A DNA stretch of 60,000 nucleotides from Owenia fusiformis. Lineage: Eukaryota > Annelida > Polychaeta > Sabellida > Oweniidae. The position numbers and the translations under genes are program-made. The stretch covers positions 16,663,754 to 16,723,753 of the forward strand of contig CAIIXF020000011.1 of the NCBI GenBank assembly GCA_903813345.2, in the 5' to 3' direction. Of this stretch, positions 34,481 through 46,600 are shown in pieces. The notes below the pieces were generated by a model, which saw only the letters and a list, made by a program, of their open reading frames with translations, searched no databases and was not told where the DNA came from. Position 1 is the stretch's first letter. Every line of letters begins with the position of its first letter.

Positions 34481-37400
34481 TGGCACTTTAAATAGTAGTT
34501 TTATGAGGTCATTTTGTTAGAAGAAATTGGCAAAACTTTATGTCACCTTTTTTGTTATCAACCATTTTTGAATTTTCTTACCTTAAATCTTATTTACAGA
34601 CTTATTTTTGTTTATAACTTCTCTTAACTAATAAACAGATCCCCTCTTTGAGATGGAAAATTCTTTAGCAAGTTCTCAACAAAGGTGTATTGGCACAATG
34701 AGAACATCATACAACCAAATTCAATGTTTCACTCTAAATGTGTCAAAACTCATAACCTTTATTGTGAAAGTTAATTTCAAATGTATACAAATGAAATCAC
34801 CAATGGTTCATAGCTGACTGATCTTACCCTGTTCAACATTTAATAGAAAGATTGTCATAATGATATACCTAGACTTCAATTGGTAGAGTAATATAATGTA
34901 AGATGTTACTGGGTAGTTTTGATAGTCTGTATCCTGGTTGATTCATGCCTATTATCATTCTTATTGAAGTTTTCTAAAACCTGAATTTTGAAGTGCTGAA
35001 TGTATGTTGCTTTAGGGGGGGGGGGCTTTGTGGTTCTTCATTTCCACCTTCAACTGGAGAGAAGAATAAAGAGTCATTGTTTTGTTTGATTGTGTGTGGT
35101 CTATTTCTTTATCATTGTACTTATGTCCAACAGAGCATATCATGATCTGCCCTCTTTATATAATATTGCATTAATAATTCTTTAATTTAGTCTGTCAAGT
35201 CAAAATCTATAAAAACACCACATGGTACTAGTACATGTATCCATGTTATTTATTTTCCGGTATATGTCTCATATGTATTTAATGAAGAGTACATTTGAGG
35301 TCCATAAGATCGTATCAGCAAAACTGAAATTATTTGGAAAAGTTAGGTAAACAACTCAGATTTATGCTATATGGAAGATAGGTTAGGTTGGATGCATTAT
35401 AATTAGTCAGGGCATTTTGTTTCTGGAGAATTCCAAGAACAGCTGGCTATAACTTATCATTGCTAGAAGATTACATGGATATAAGCAGTCACCAGTCTGC
35501 TTGATAGATTGGATGTGGAAGTTTCAGTTCATAATTTTGAGAGAGTTCATTTGGTCAACTAGCTTCTATTGTGATATTGTACCCTTTGCATTCATTTGAC
35601 TTCACTTCTTAAAAGAGAGCTTCGTCTTTAACTAGACTCTGCACGCAGGGTAGTGATATTGTGGTGTGTTACTTTTTCTGTCTGTCAATGTAGAGCCTTA
35701 TGGCATGTCTCTTGAGAGGGGGGGGGTCAATACACATTTTACTTTCTAATCATTCTTATTTGGAATATTGAGCCAAATATGTTTTTATTTGAGTGGGACA
35801 ACAGACGTAGCTGAGCTTTAAAATATTTATTTCTAATATAAACATTCAAAGTTATCATGAATATTTCGAGCCATTAGTTTATGATACCATTAGCCCACTA
35901 AAGTGTTAAAACCAATGAACTTGTTCAGTTTTGAAAAAGCAACATGCTGTGTTTCAACATTAGAAGTCTGTCTTGATGCAGTTATAGCTATAAAACTGTT
36001 TACCTTTATATCAAGTTACTGCTGGAATTGTCTGGCATGCTTTAACATAAGAGATGTGCTATTCTAATCTCAGTTTGAACTTTTGGGAGTCTAGAATTAG
36101 TAGTGAGAACAGTATGTCTGAACTTTTTAAGACTGGAGAAAACAGCCATTTTCAATTTGTTCATATCAAAAGTACAGCCAAGTTTAGGAACAATGATTGG
36201 CGTTTCTACATCAAGGAATATTACCGCTTGCTGAATATTGTTAAGATACTTTGGTTGATGCATTGTGGGATCAGGTCTGTACTTTCCATTGGATACCCTT
36301 TCGCTCTCAGGCATAACTTAAAGAGGGACTCTGATTCAGAATGTGCTTGATAGGTAATTATGAATTTTATGATATCATAAAACGACTATTATTTTAACAA
36401 GAATACTCCGGGTTATGTGCAGTTATTTACAAGTGATGTGATGACAGAAGGTCTTAAAGTTTGCACTTGGCTGAGTAAATGAATCATATTTTTAATTGCT
36501 TCCCATTGTAACATGTAATGGTGGGTAATAGGTTTGTATCTTATGCACCATTCAAAAGTTTGTGTGAGACCCCCACACGCAGGGAGGGTAAGGAATTTGA
36601 TCCACAAAAGTGTCCCCAGGGGTAGGAATTTGTAGAAGATTGTCCTCCCGGGGGTGGGGAATTAGATTTACAAGTGCCCGGAAATGGGGATTTTTGACTG
36701 TTTCGTCCAGTATACACTTTAGGATTCTCGGAATTTGCAAATGATCGGTATATTCAGTGAACTAATGAACGCTCATATCGGGAACAGAAGAGTTGGGTAA
36801 AGTTTCAGAGGTGGAATCGCCGAGAATAACTGCTGGATAGAGGAATTCTAGAATACTGAGCACACTGAGCAGTAATTATTGGTTTGTCAAGCTTGTTTTC
36901 GCCCTCCCTTCGGAAAAATACACTTCCGCGTTCTACTTATATTCAAAAGCTCGTCATAATTTAATTGATTTAACAAAGATGATTAATTTAATTTGAAATT
37001 AATTTTTGAAAAAAAGTTACGTTTGAACGAATTTTGATTTAATTAATTTGATATAGATGAATAAAACGGAGGGAGGTAACCTATTAAAGTAAAAAGCCAA
37101 TATCTTAAAATACGTCATTACATAAATTACAAGAGACCTTTCGAATATTACTACGATGTGGATTTGTTCCCGTCATCAAACGCAACAATCCGCCCACCCA
37201 TTCTACAAAAAATGATCATTCATACAGGTATGTTCTCTACTTTTGTTGAACAGATACAAACCAAGAGTAACACCACATCCATCTCTGCTCATTTAATTTT
37301 GTCAAAACTTTCAGGCAATTTGCGAAAGCGTCGTCGTAAAATGGACTGTATTCTCATTGCAGGCTTTTGATTTCGCGGCTTATTGCGTCGTTTAAAAAGC

Positions 37401-38245
37401 TGCTTCTCTACTGGTTATATGTAAAGCATGCTAACATTTCATTCATGAATTAATTGTAGCATGTGTAGTGGACTTTCCGCGAAGAATCGTTTGACCATAT
37501 ATGGTGTCTCTTATTGAAATATTGACATAAACAAAGTACTGCACGTGTATCCCTCAGTCTACTAACAGATTTTTAAAAATAGATTTCAAATAGTGGAAGG
37601 ACCCAGGGGTCGCGAACATTTGACCAGATTTATTGCTCCATGGGTAGGGAAATTGACACATTTGTTTGGCCCTGGGGTAAGGAATTAGGCCAATTTCAAG
37701 AGAAAGTTTACTATTGAATTGCCGTATGAATAGGTGCATCGTTTGGTAAAATATGCCAGGACTTCTAGGATTTTTTCGAACTGATATGCTTCTAAGAAAC
37801 GACAGCTATTAAAAAGGTGAAACAACACCACCAATGTACACACAAGTCAATGCTGTAATTAAATACTTGTAAGTGATGTTATCATCACAAAATTAATTTC
37901 ATTGCTGTCTTTATGAAATAAGTTTCAGATAATACGTTATATAAAAAATAATCGAAAATAATTAAAATGGGATGGAGGAGGGGTTGGGATAAGAGGAGGG
38001 AAAGCCCCAGAGTTTTAAAGATGACAGACATAATTACGTCTCTTGCTTCGATGTGATGTTTTAATTGATATAGGCATATTCCGTACATCTTTCTTCATCT
38101 TGATGTGAAATAACAAGCTATGATATTGGTTAACACGCGAGAAATGAACATAATATTATTCGAAGTGTATTTTGAAAATGTTGAAACCTCCATTGATGAA
38201 ATCATCTGTTTGTCGACTTTTAACCATGCAATCAGAGATGTATGT
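34481..38245. other. repeat-bearing intergenic DNA, no supported gene
   Basis: AT-rich, with G-runs at 35015 and 35720. It contains the second copy of a dispersed repeat at 36540-36700, and a related 'ggacccaggggtcgcgaaca' / 'ccctggggtaaggaattagg' piece at 37600-37690. ORFs of 90-98 codons on both strands at 36042-36350 overlap each other and lack splice or homology support. Confidence 0.5.
36540..36700. repeat. dispersed repeat, copy 2 (first copy near 1570)
   Basis: 'caccattcaaaagtttgtg', 'gcagggagggtaaggaattt' and 'ccccaggggtaggaatttg' match the text from 1578 onward. Confidence 0.7.
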
Positions 38246-38256
38246 CATCTCAATGC

Positions 38257-39308
38257 TTCCCAGTCAACTCGTACCCAAGACAACTCGTACCCAAGACAGC
38301 TGGTACCCAAGACAACTAGTACCTAAATTTATTTTCAGTATTATGGTTGCATATTAGGAATACAAATTGAGTTTGTATAATAATGTTTTCATGTTATGAT
38401 GTAAATCAAATAAGCCTCAATATTTTTTTGAATTTAAAAAACATTTTTTCTCAATGGATTACATGTACATGTAAGTAAAGTATTTTGATTTAACTTGGAT
38501 CGCCTTTTTATTGAATAAAAGAAGTGCTTGAAGCGCTTGTTCTCAACATTTTTTTGTCAAACATATAAATAATTATTTACAACAGTAACTTTTCTACAAA
38601 TGAATCAAACAATTAGTTTTTTGCATTTAGAGAAAGTTTAAAGGAAGTTTAATCTGTTAATTTCTTTTCCACTTCGTAACTAAATTGAATTATGTTTGAG
38701 CATGTGCGTACAAAGTATATTACATGTATGTCATGTATGAATAAGTACCAAAATAATATTCGATATTAATATTATATTATTATGAATATTATTTATTATT
38801 CAAAATATTTTCTTGCTAAATTTCATGAATGTGACTTCTGATAATATGAAATCCTAGACAAATAGATTATCTGTTAAATATAAGAAATTAGGCCCAAGAT
38901 TTGATAAATCTATACATTTATAATGATACCACCTTTCAAGATGAATTGAATCTGACACTTGTTCCAAACACTCATACAATATTTTGAAAAATGGTTATGA
39001 ATAGGTGGAATAAACATATGTCTCTTCACTCGAACATCCTGAATCTTTGACCAATAAAAAATAATTGTCAAAATAAATTGACATTCAAAGCTCAAAATGT
39101 CAGAAAATTAAATCAATTTCGTCCGAAAATTCTTCTTCAAACTTTAAACTATTCTGAACAATTATATTGTAACAATTATAATATGTATATCTATTTACAT
39201 TCCAAGCCCAACGCTTGATTCAAAACAAAATATATACTTGGGTACGACTTGTCTTGGGTACCAGTTGTCTTGGGTACGACTTGTCTTGGGTACGAGTTGA
39301 CCAGTTAC
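38257..39308. mobile_element. 1.05-kb element whose inverted ends are 16-bp iteron runs
   Basis: The left end has caactcgtacccaaga repeated with an exact 16-bp period at 38265, 38281, 38297 and (partly) 38313. The right end has the reverse complement repeated four times at 39236-39299. The element is flanked by catctcaatgc (38246-38256) and catctcaatac (39309-39319), a possible 11-bp target duplication with one change. The interior (900 bp) is AT-rich without an ORF. Most likely a non-autonomous DNA transposon with iterated ends; superfamily unknown. Confidence 0.75.
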
Positions 39309-39944
39309 CATCTCAATACAGGTTTACATTATAAGCGTATGTCATCTTTGAACTCTGGTGTTATTCCCCTCTGGGTTGGGATGGAGGGGGAAGTGATATA
39401 TGTCTAGCCTATAAAGTGAAAAAACTGCTTGAAATTCTTGTATTTTAAAAATGAAGTCAGTAAGTCAGAAGGGTCACAAGGGCCCGTAGCTAGACTAAAT
39501 AAGAATATTAACTTGCAATTCGTTAATGATCTGTATATGCAATATATCTCTAGATTTCTAATTTCTCATTAGATGTGTTGAGAGAAAGTTACCAGATCCT
39601 AGAATAAAGCTGGATTTGAAAGTTAATGGATGTACCATATTTTTCATGTCAGTTTATTGTCTTATTTTTAAATTAACTGAATTGTTGAAATAGTTGTTAA
39701 TTTTATACAAGTACAGTTATACTATATATGTACATATATAACAATAGCAACACAGACTATTGATATATATGGTTCATTTTCTGTTGCTCGACTTATATGC
39801 CACAAGTCATTGTTTTACTATACCCATCTTTATGATACAATGGTGCATCCCTTGTCAAATTATACTTTCAAGACCAAAGCATACATGTTTTACAAGAGAG
39901 TTTACAAGAGCAAGAAACTTCTTTTTGCATTACAAGCTTCAGGC

Positions 39945-40150
39945 CCATAGCCAGGGGGAGCAGAGGGAGCAGCTCCTCCCACCCCTGGCCAGAAATTATT
40001 TAGAAATCATTGAGTTTTTCACCATTCTGAGCATTTTTCATGTGATTTTTTTCCCAAAAACTGTCAAAAAGCTCCCCGCCTTGGCAAGAGCTCCTAAAAT
40101 AGATTTTTATGTCACTACCACACGTGATGACATATTGTTATAGTCTCCAA
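39945..40150. repeat. dispersed repeat family, copy 2
   Basis: 'gtttttcaccattctgagca' and 'ccaaaaactgtcaaaaagct' match 49855-49920 and, more weakly, 29828-29885. The downstream text 'gatgacatattgttatagtc' also resembles 33888-33910. Confidence 0.6.
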
Positions 40151-40380
40151 CTTTTTGTGGATGGTGCTTGACAGTTAGTGTTTGGTGGTCTATGTCTAGC
40201 AAATGGCAGGTGTGACATTTGGCATGTTAATGCCTCTGTAATCTACTGTTATTCCAAGAAAGTAAATATTATCAACTTGTTTATGTTCATTATCATTTAG
40301 ATAGATTTCAATATTATTTGCATATATTTTCTGTCATGAGGAAAATATGATATATTTTGTTTGTTAAACATTAAGTAATA

Positions 40381-40855
40381 TCTATGGCCAGTCATTCTTC
40401 AATGATTTTTAGTTCAGCATTCAGTTATCCTCCAGAGACTCACATATTAGCTGTTTATTTGAACACTTTTAATCAGTCCCAGTGGTGTTCTGATTATACA
40501 GATTTTTACTGTAATTCTATTTTCAAAATTTCCCCCAATAAGTTGATATGTGTTATTTTTCGAAGTCACCCTGTCATGTTAACATAATATTTTGTTTGTT
40601 AAAGCATTATAATTTATCTATGACCAGCCATTCCTCAATGTTTTTTAGTTCACCATTCAGTTATCCCCCAGAGACTCACATATTAAGAAAACTGGAATGT
40701 GAACAGATGTTTATTTGAACACTTTTAACCAGTCCCAGTCATGTTCTGATTATAGATTTTTACTGTAATTCTATTTTCAAAATTTCCCCTGATAAGTTGA
40801 TATGTGTTATTTTTCGAAGTCACCATGTCATGTTAACATGATATTTGTTTAGCGA
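40381..40855. repeat. tandem duplication, two copies, 236-bp period
   Basis: 'tctatggccagtcattctt' at 40381 and 'tctatgaccagccattcct' at 40617. Most of the following 200 bp match, including 'gatatgtgttatttttcgaa'. It ends just before the splice acceptor of the LRR gene (ttctttcag, ending at 40876). Confidence 0.9.
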
Positions 40856-40983
40856 AAACATTCTTTGTTCTTTCAGATTGTTCCAACACACTACATCCTA
40901 CTAGTGTAGATGCGTTCCACATTCCACCTTGGTCAGCTCAGAAACCAGTTTGAATCAAGAATCTAATACTGTATATATTTAAC

Positions 40984-42228
40984 ATGATGGGTATGTACTG
41001 CTACAGCATCATGCATGTCTTTATGTTCAGCATGTTACTACTAACATTTATACATAAAACCAGTGGTCTAAAATGTCTTGGAAATCTTGGGAAATGCCAG
41101 CAGTGTAATAATAATGTTACACATTGCATCGACACTGGTTATACAAACACATTTCCTCTGCAGTATATTCCCCTAACCACCACAGATGTCATCTTCACTG
41201 GGAACAATGTCTCCCGTCTCCCCGATAACATTGTTGGTGAATGTACGGGAAGTGGGAATCGACAACTGAAACACTTAAGTGTCCTGGATTTATCTCAGAA
41301 CCATATAAAATCAATTTCTGGCCAGGCATTTCATTGTATGCCTAATTTGAAGGTGCTTAACCTCGAGAAAAATGACTGGCAGGTCGATCATCATGTCCGT
41401 GTTTTTTCAAATTTGAACCTTCTGGAGCGCTTAGACCTCAGCGATGCTTTTATGGAGTGGGTTGATTCCAAACATCATCTTACAAAATTAGTGGATATAT
41501 TCTACAACAGTGACTTATCAGAATTGCAGGAGCTTGCCTTGGATAATAACGAACTATATGAACTGGATGATGAATTCATGCAAAGCCTCTGTACCTTGCG
41601 TTCTTTAAACGTCCTCCATCTTAAGAATAACAAACTTTTTGATCTGGTTGATTTTAAAGTGCGCTGTCTTCAGTCACTTGAGTTCCTCCATATTGAAAAC
41701 AACCAGTTTCCCTTCATACACAAAGAACTGAGAGAAATGCTGGATACTGTCCACTCGAGTCAAGCTACATTAGGTAAGAGCCTACATGTCGGTATGGAAT
41801 ATAATCCATTTAACTGTGACTGCAAGATGAAGGAATTCCACAAATGGCTACAGTTGACTGGTATTGTTTTGGAAAAGGATAAACTGAAATGTGTGCAGGG
41901 CTATCCCACATCAAATATCAACAAAACAATATTGAGCCTCACTTTGGATCAGCTTCAGTGTAAACCTGAAATGACACCCTCAAGGTACATGGAACCATCG
42001 TACACTGTCCTAGTTGTTGTGCTTGTGCTCCTCTCACTTCTAACTGTTGTTGTTTTGTACATGAACCGAGCAAAGGTTATCAAAACGGGGCGTGATTATT
42101 GTTACACACCATGTGTTAAATCTTATGGGAACTATAAAAGAGGGGTATCGTCAGTTAGTGGTAACACTAAGTATAATTATTCATCCGTTGAGGAATCAGT
42201 CAGTGATACTACTCCCATCAGTGCTTAA
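40984..42228 (+). CDS. TPBG-like: leucine-rich-repeat type I membrane protein, trophoblast glycoprotein (5T4)-like
   Basis: One uninterrupted coding exon, 414 residues. Signal peptide about 1-28. The N-cap has cysteines C31, C38, C41 and C48. Leucine-rich repeats run from about 75 to 265 (LKHLSVLDLSQNHI, LQELALDNNELYEL, LNVLHLKNNKL, LEFLHIENNQF). The LRR C-cap is NPFNCDCKMKEFHKWL from 274. One membrane span lies at 340-361, with a cytosolic tail of about 53 residues. The C-cap, the KDKLKC and LQCKP spacing, and VVLYMNRAKVIK at the membrane exit resemble vertebrate TPBG, a plasma-membrane protein that modulates Wnt signalling. This is remembered similarity, not an alignment. A splice acceptor at 40868-40876 precedes a 5'UTR piece, so an upstream non-coding exon is likely. 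Other LRR adhesion receptors are the alternative. Confidence 0.85.
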   Translation: MMGMYCYSIMHVFMFSMLLLTFIHKTSGLKCLGNLGKCQQCNNNVTHCIDTGYTNTFPLQYIPLTTTDVIFTGNNVSRLPDNIVGECTGSGNRQLKHLSVLDLSQNHIKSISGQAFHCMPNLKVLNLEKNDWQVDHHVRVFSNLNLLERLDLSDAFMEWVDSKHHLTKLVDIFYNSDLSELQELALDNNELYELDDEFMQSLCTLRSLNVLHLKNNKLFDLVDFKVRCLQSLEFLHIENNQFPFIHKELREMLDTVHSSQATLGKSLHVGMEYNPFNCDCKMKEFHKWLQLTGIVLEKDKLKCVQGYPTSNINKTILSLTLDQLQCKPEMTPSRYMEPSYTVLVVVLVLLSLLTVVVLYMNRAKVIKTGRDYCYTPCVKSYGNYKRGVSSVSGNTKYNYSSVEESVSDTTPISA

Positions 42229-42720
42229 AGTTGCCTTGAAAAAGTCTGATACTGTAAAACAAGAAATTTCCATGAGATTTATTTTCCTTTTTTGAATATT
42301 TCACAGTTTTGAATCTTAATATGACGTATTGATCGAATCTACCCATAGCAAGCAAGTTTTGAAAATGTGCTTTACCTTATTGAACTTGACATATTGTGTA
42401 TTTATAGAGTTCAGTGGTGAGATTGAAAAATGCTCATGTACCAAAGATATTGTTATTCATTCAATTTAGTGTTAATTATGAATTGCAATTTAATTCCACA
42501 AATATATCAAGAAAACCCTCCCTGGACTTTGAATGAGTCAAAATTATGTTACATGATTGAGGATATTTCTCCTTTTACAGTATCCATTTTAACATCGTAT
42601 ACACAATGAACACTATTATAATAGAACAGCTTAGTGGAGTAAAATATGTTATCACATTAACATAATAATCTCATTAAAATGTATTATTCTTTCACAGAAT
42701 GCTAATCTAACCATTATCAG

Positions 42721-42726
42721 AATAAA
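42721..42726 (+). terminator. candidate poly(A) signal of the LRR gene
   Basis: AATAAA about 490 bases after the stop. Further AATAAA motifs at about 44,710 and 44,880 could give longer 3'UTRs, so the end is open. Confidence 0.4.
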
Positions 42727-43004
42727 GTCACCAGTCAGTATCACTAAACATGGAAGGCTGTAACCATATCTTTCCAAATGGTAAAAAATGAAATAGTTTG
42801 AATATTTGTATCCATCAGTTGATGCACTTTCATGTGAGGTTTTATCTTAGAAATACCATGGAGAACACAAAAATGGAATGAAACAGGTTGAAATTGTGCA
42901 TTTTGAAAGCTATGGTTGGGCAAAATTTATCATTTGACTCATATTTACATCTATTCTATGAGCTTTAGTTATTCTATATGTATTTTATATTTATTGTACT
43001 TGTA

Positions 43005-43619
43005 CAGGGTGGGCCAAAAAACGCCACTTTTTTCAAAATGCTATAACTTTTTTAATTTTTTTTGATATTAAATCATAATTTGCATACCAAATGAAACTTG
43101 AGGTTGTTATCTAGCCATGGATCATAAATTATACAGTTTTACTTGAATAAAATATGTCACCAGCGTCTCACTTAAACATGTGGTTTTCATGAGAAATAAG
43201 CATAATTTGCAAAATGTTCCTGAACTGATACGGCCTGATGATCGCCAAGCTAATAGCCCTGATGCAAACCCCAGTGAGTATAGGGTATGGGAAGGTCTCC
43301 AGGAGATTGTATGAAGGCACCCAATCTAGGAAATTGCTCAACTAAAGCTCGGAATTTAGACAGGTTGGAGAAAAACTTAGCTAATATTTCATTGATACTG
43401 CAATATCAGCAAGGCGACTAAATCTAAAATATATCATCAATTAGGGTGGCGGACCTAATTGAACTCCCCTTTTAGATCAAATATAATCTTTAGTTGAATG
43501 ACTTGTTACATTATATTATTGCTAAGAACCCTTGGCACTATATAACTGCAAAATTTGAGGTTGGAAAATAAAAAAGTTGTAGCGTCTTGAAAAAAAGTGG
43601 CGTTTTTTGGCCCACCCTG
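43005..43619. mobile_element. 615-bp mariner/Tc1-like MITE with about 48-bp inverted ends
   Basis: Both ends read cagggtgggccaaaaaacgc inward and stay inverted, with few mismatches, for about 48 bp. TA flanks both sides (43003-43004, 43620-43621), the target used by Tc1/mariner elements. The interior has no transposase ORF. Confidence 0.9.
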
Positions 43620-43621
43620 TA

Positions 43622-46600
43622 TTATAAGCTTTTACTGTGTAGCAGCATTCCATTTATTTTGGCATGGCATTTTATATTTGAAGTATTTTTAAATGTTATT
43701 CAGAATAATATGTTACATTTGGGGTACCTTTTTTTATATATTCTTTAAATTATAATTAAGGTGTTTTTAGAAAAATCATAAATGTTTCATAACATGTTTC
43801 GGAGTGGGTATTTCTAATTTTTAGTCTGTATTTATATTAACATAAAATCATTGTTATATCTGCAAAGCAGATTTCTTGTTTTTTCTTTATTTTTTACATT
43901 CCAAGAAGACAAATTTTACATTTTTTGTAAATAGAATATTTCAGATCTAAATATATTTAGAAAAAGTAAGCAAGATGGCCAAATGGTCAAGTATTTAGCA
44001 TTGTTTTAAAGAAAGAAGAGAATTTTATTGAAATGTAACCATGGATGTAACGAGAGGTAATAAATTTCATTAAATATAATGAATAATTGATATTGGGAAG
44101 GCTGTTCAAGCAAAACTATTTGGATGAAATACATGTACTTTATTCTGTATATACTATACATATATTTTTACTCTATAATACATGAATGTTAAGTAACATA
44201 TTGAACAGCTTATATAACCTAATTTGAGTTTCGAATGTTGAAGTGATACTATGGGATAAGGAAAACAAAGTAACTCGATTGGCGCTATCATATTAGTTTA
44301 GTTACAATTTATATTTTAGATATTTAGATCTTAAGTAAACATTCATTATACTGTATTAAATAGACCACTCAATATTCATTGTGTTTTAGCATTATAAATT
44401 ATATTTGAGTGTGATGTTTTTACATATAGGAAATATTGAATAATGATTAAATAATGCTTATGATGTTTAGCCAGGTGATTAACATGTAAAATTTTAATTT
44501 GTAAATTGACTCACAACATATAAAGGTTTATTTCCAACATTGTAACTTTAATTTCATATTTTGTGGTATCTAAAGCATATTGGTTAGTTCCAAGCTGTAA
44601 TTAGATCATAAGCTATTTTAACATAGAATACATGTATCACGTGTATCATATTTTATATTGTGCCTTATTAATGATATTCTAAATCCAGCGATATTAGCGA
44701 TTTTGTAAATAAATAGTATTAGCATGTAAACATTATTAATTTGTGCTTTATGATTTTTAAAGTTCATAGTTTTCTGGTTTCAAGTTATTATATTGTTACT
44801 CAAATCAAAAGAATTTATGATAACGTTGTTTTTGTTTCATAAAGTCTCAGAAGCTTGCATATACACCAAGCTTCTTAAAAATAAAATTTTATTTTTTCTC
44901 TGCAAAATTCAACACCTGTATCCATGGCCTTGAAAATACATTTTTGATTAAGTTGATAATGGAAATTAATAGCTTAATTGTTCTAGGCTTCCATGAAACA
45001 TTATGTTTTTTACATTCAGAAGTTTTTGTAGGTTATTTCATTAAATCTTTCATATTTTCGATTCATCACCAGACTATTACTTTTCGTCTAGAAACCAAAA
45101 AATCCTGATATTTTACCCCTCCCCACTAATTTTATATTAAAACTACAACAAAAAAACTATGATGCCAAGGCAATGCCCTATAATAGATATGAACAATATA
45201 CACCAGTATGAAGATACATTTATTATCATTTATAAGTGACTAGTTGCTTGGAATGTGTTGCTTACTCACTTACTCAATTGACAAGTTTATTATGAATGTC
45301 TGAATAAATCGAATGAATATTTGAAGAAAGCTTTATTAATTCAGGTTTATATTGTTCATATTATGGTAAGGTGTTGTTTGCATTTACGTCATATGTTTCC
45401 TTTTTTGTTCATTTTCCAGTTTTTGCATGTTTTTCATTTTCATTTTCAGTTGTAGTATTGTTTTGTTTGATACTGCTTTTTTTGAGCGATGTTTTTCAAC
45501 ACAAATAGGAGCTGAAGAACCATATTGAATTCAAAGATAAATTTCATATTTAATGAGGTGAGAATTTCTTTTGCATGAATGGGAATCTAAGAAGACTTAA
45601 ACTGCTATAGGCTTAGACTATAGTATATTATGATAATCAAGAGATTCATCCGAACTTTAATCATTATTATTTTAGTATACTTAGTTGTAGTTTGCATGGC
45701 ATAATGTTTGGCGTGAAAATCAGCCATGTTTGTCTGTAGCTTTTGCAAAGTGAACCTGCATGTTTTTAAATCCCTTTATCATATTGAAATTCTACTTACC
45801 CTATTGCTGGATTGTCTTATTTCTTCCTGCATTTATGTTTCAGAAGTGAAAAGTGGATATTCTCTAGCAGTTTTGTAAGACCATGGACCATGTGCTATAG
45901 TAGCTTGAAAAACAGGTTTGTCAGATTTATTTATTAAACCCCCCTCTCCCTATAGATTACTGTATGTAAGGTTAAAATCTTGTGACTAATTCCCATCAAT
46001 TTACAAGAATGTGCTTTTCTTGTAGGGTGTTTTGTTAAGTTAAAAATTCCATAAATGATAATAATAAAAATTAATCTCCTGTTAACATTAGAAGAGCTCT
46101 ACCTTGGTAAAACAGTTCCAAGTGTTCCGAGAGTCTTGTCTAGCTTATGATAACAATATAATAATGACACTGTGGCCAGATGACCCTGAATACACTACCT
46201 GTTAAGAATTATTCTCTATAAATGGTCTCCTAAATTACTCCGGCCATCCCAAGAAATTATATTTCTCACCAAACTTCAAAATATTCTGTGATATATTAAA
46301 AGCTAGATCATGTACTGGGCTAGAAAATGAAGAAGAAAGACTTTTTCTTACAGTAAATCAAATGACCATAGATGACCGCCAGTAAAACTGCAATGTATTT
46401 GTGAGCCGTAGCTCAAAGCCTACCCTAGCGCTTAGAGGACAAATTAATATTATTACATTTTGAATAATATTTATCTATGATATCACTCAGTTTGTTATCT
46501 TTTTCCAAATATATGGTTTTAATTTTATTCTTTTCAGGATGTTCATGGATAAAGCCCTGAAAATCAAGTGATATATTAAATGTGGCAGATTAAGATTAAG

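Noticed and set aside
36042-36350. ORFs of 90 and 98 codons on opposite strands
   Set aside because: They overlap each other almost fully, no family is recognisable, and no splice signals fit a larger gene.
39760-40143. 127-codon plus-strand ORF
   Set aside because: Its second half is the dispersed repeat also present at 49785, so it is repeat-derived.
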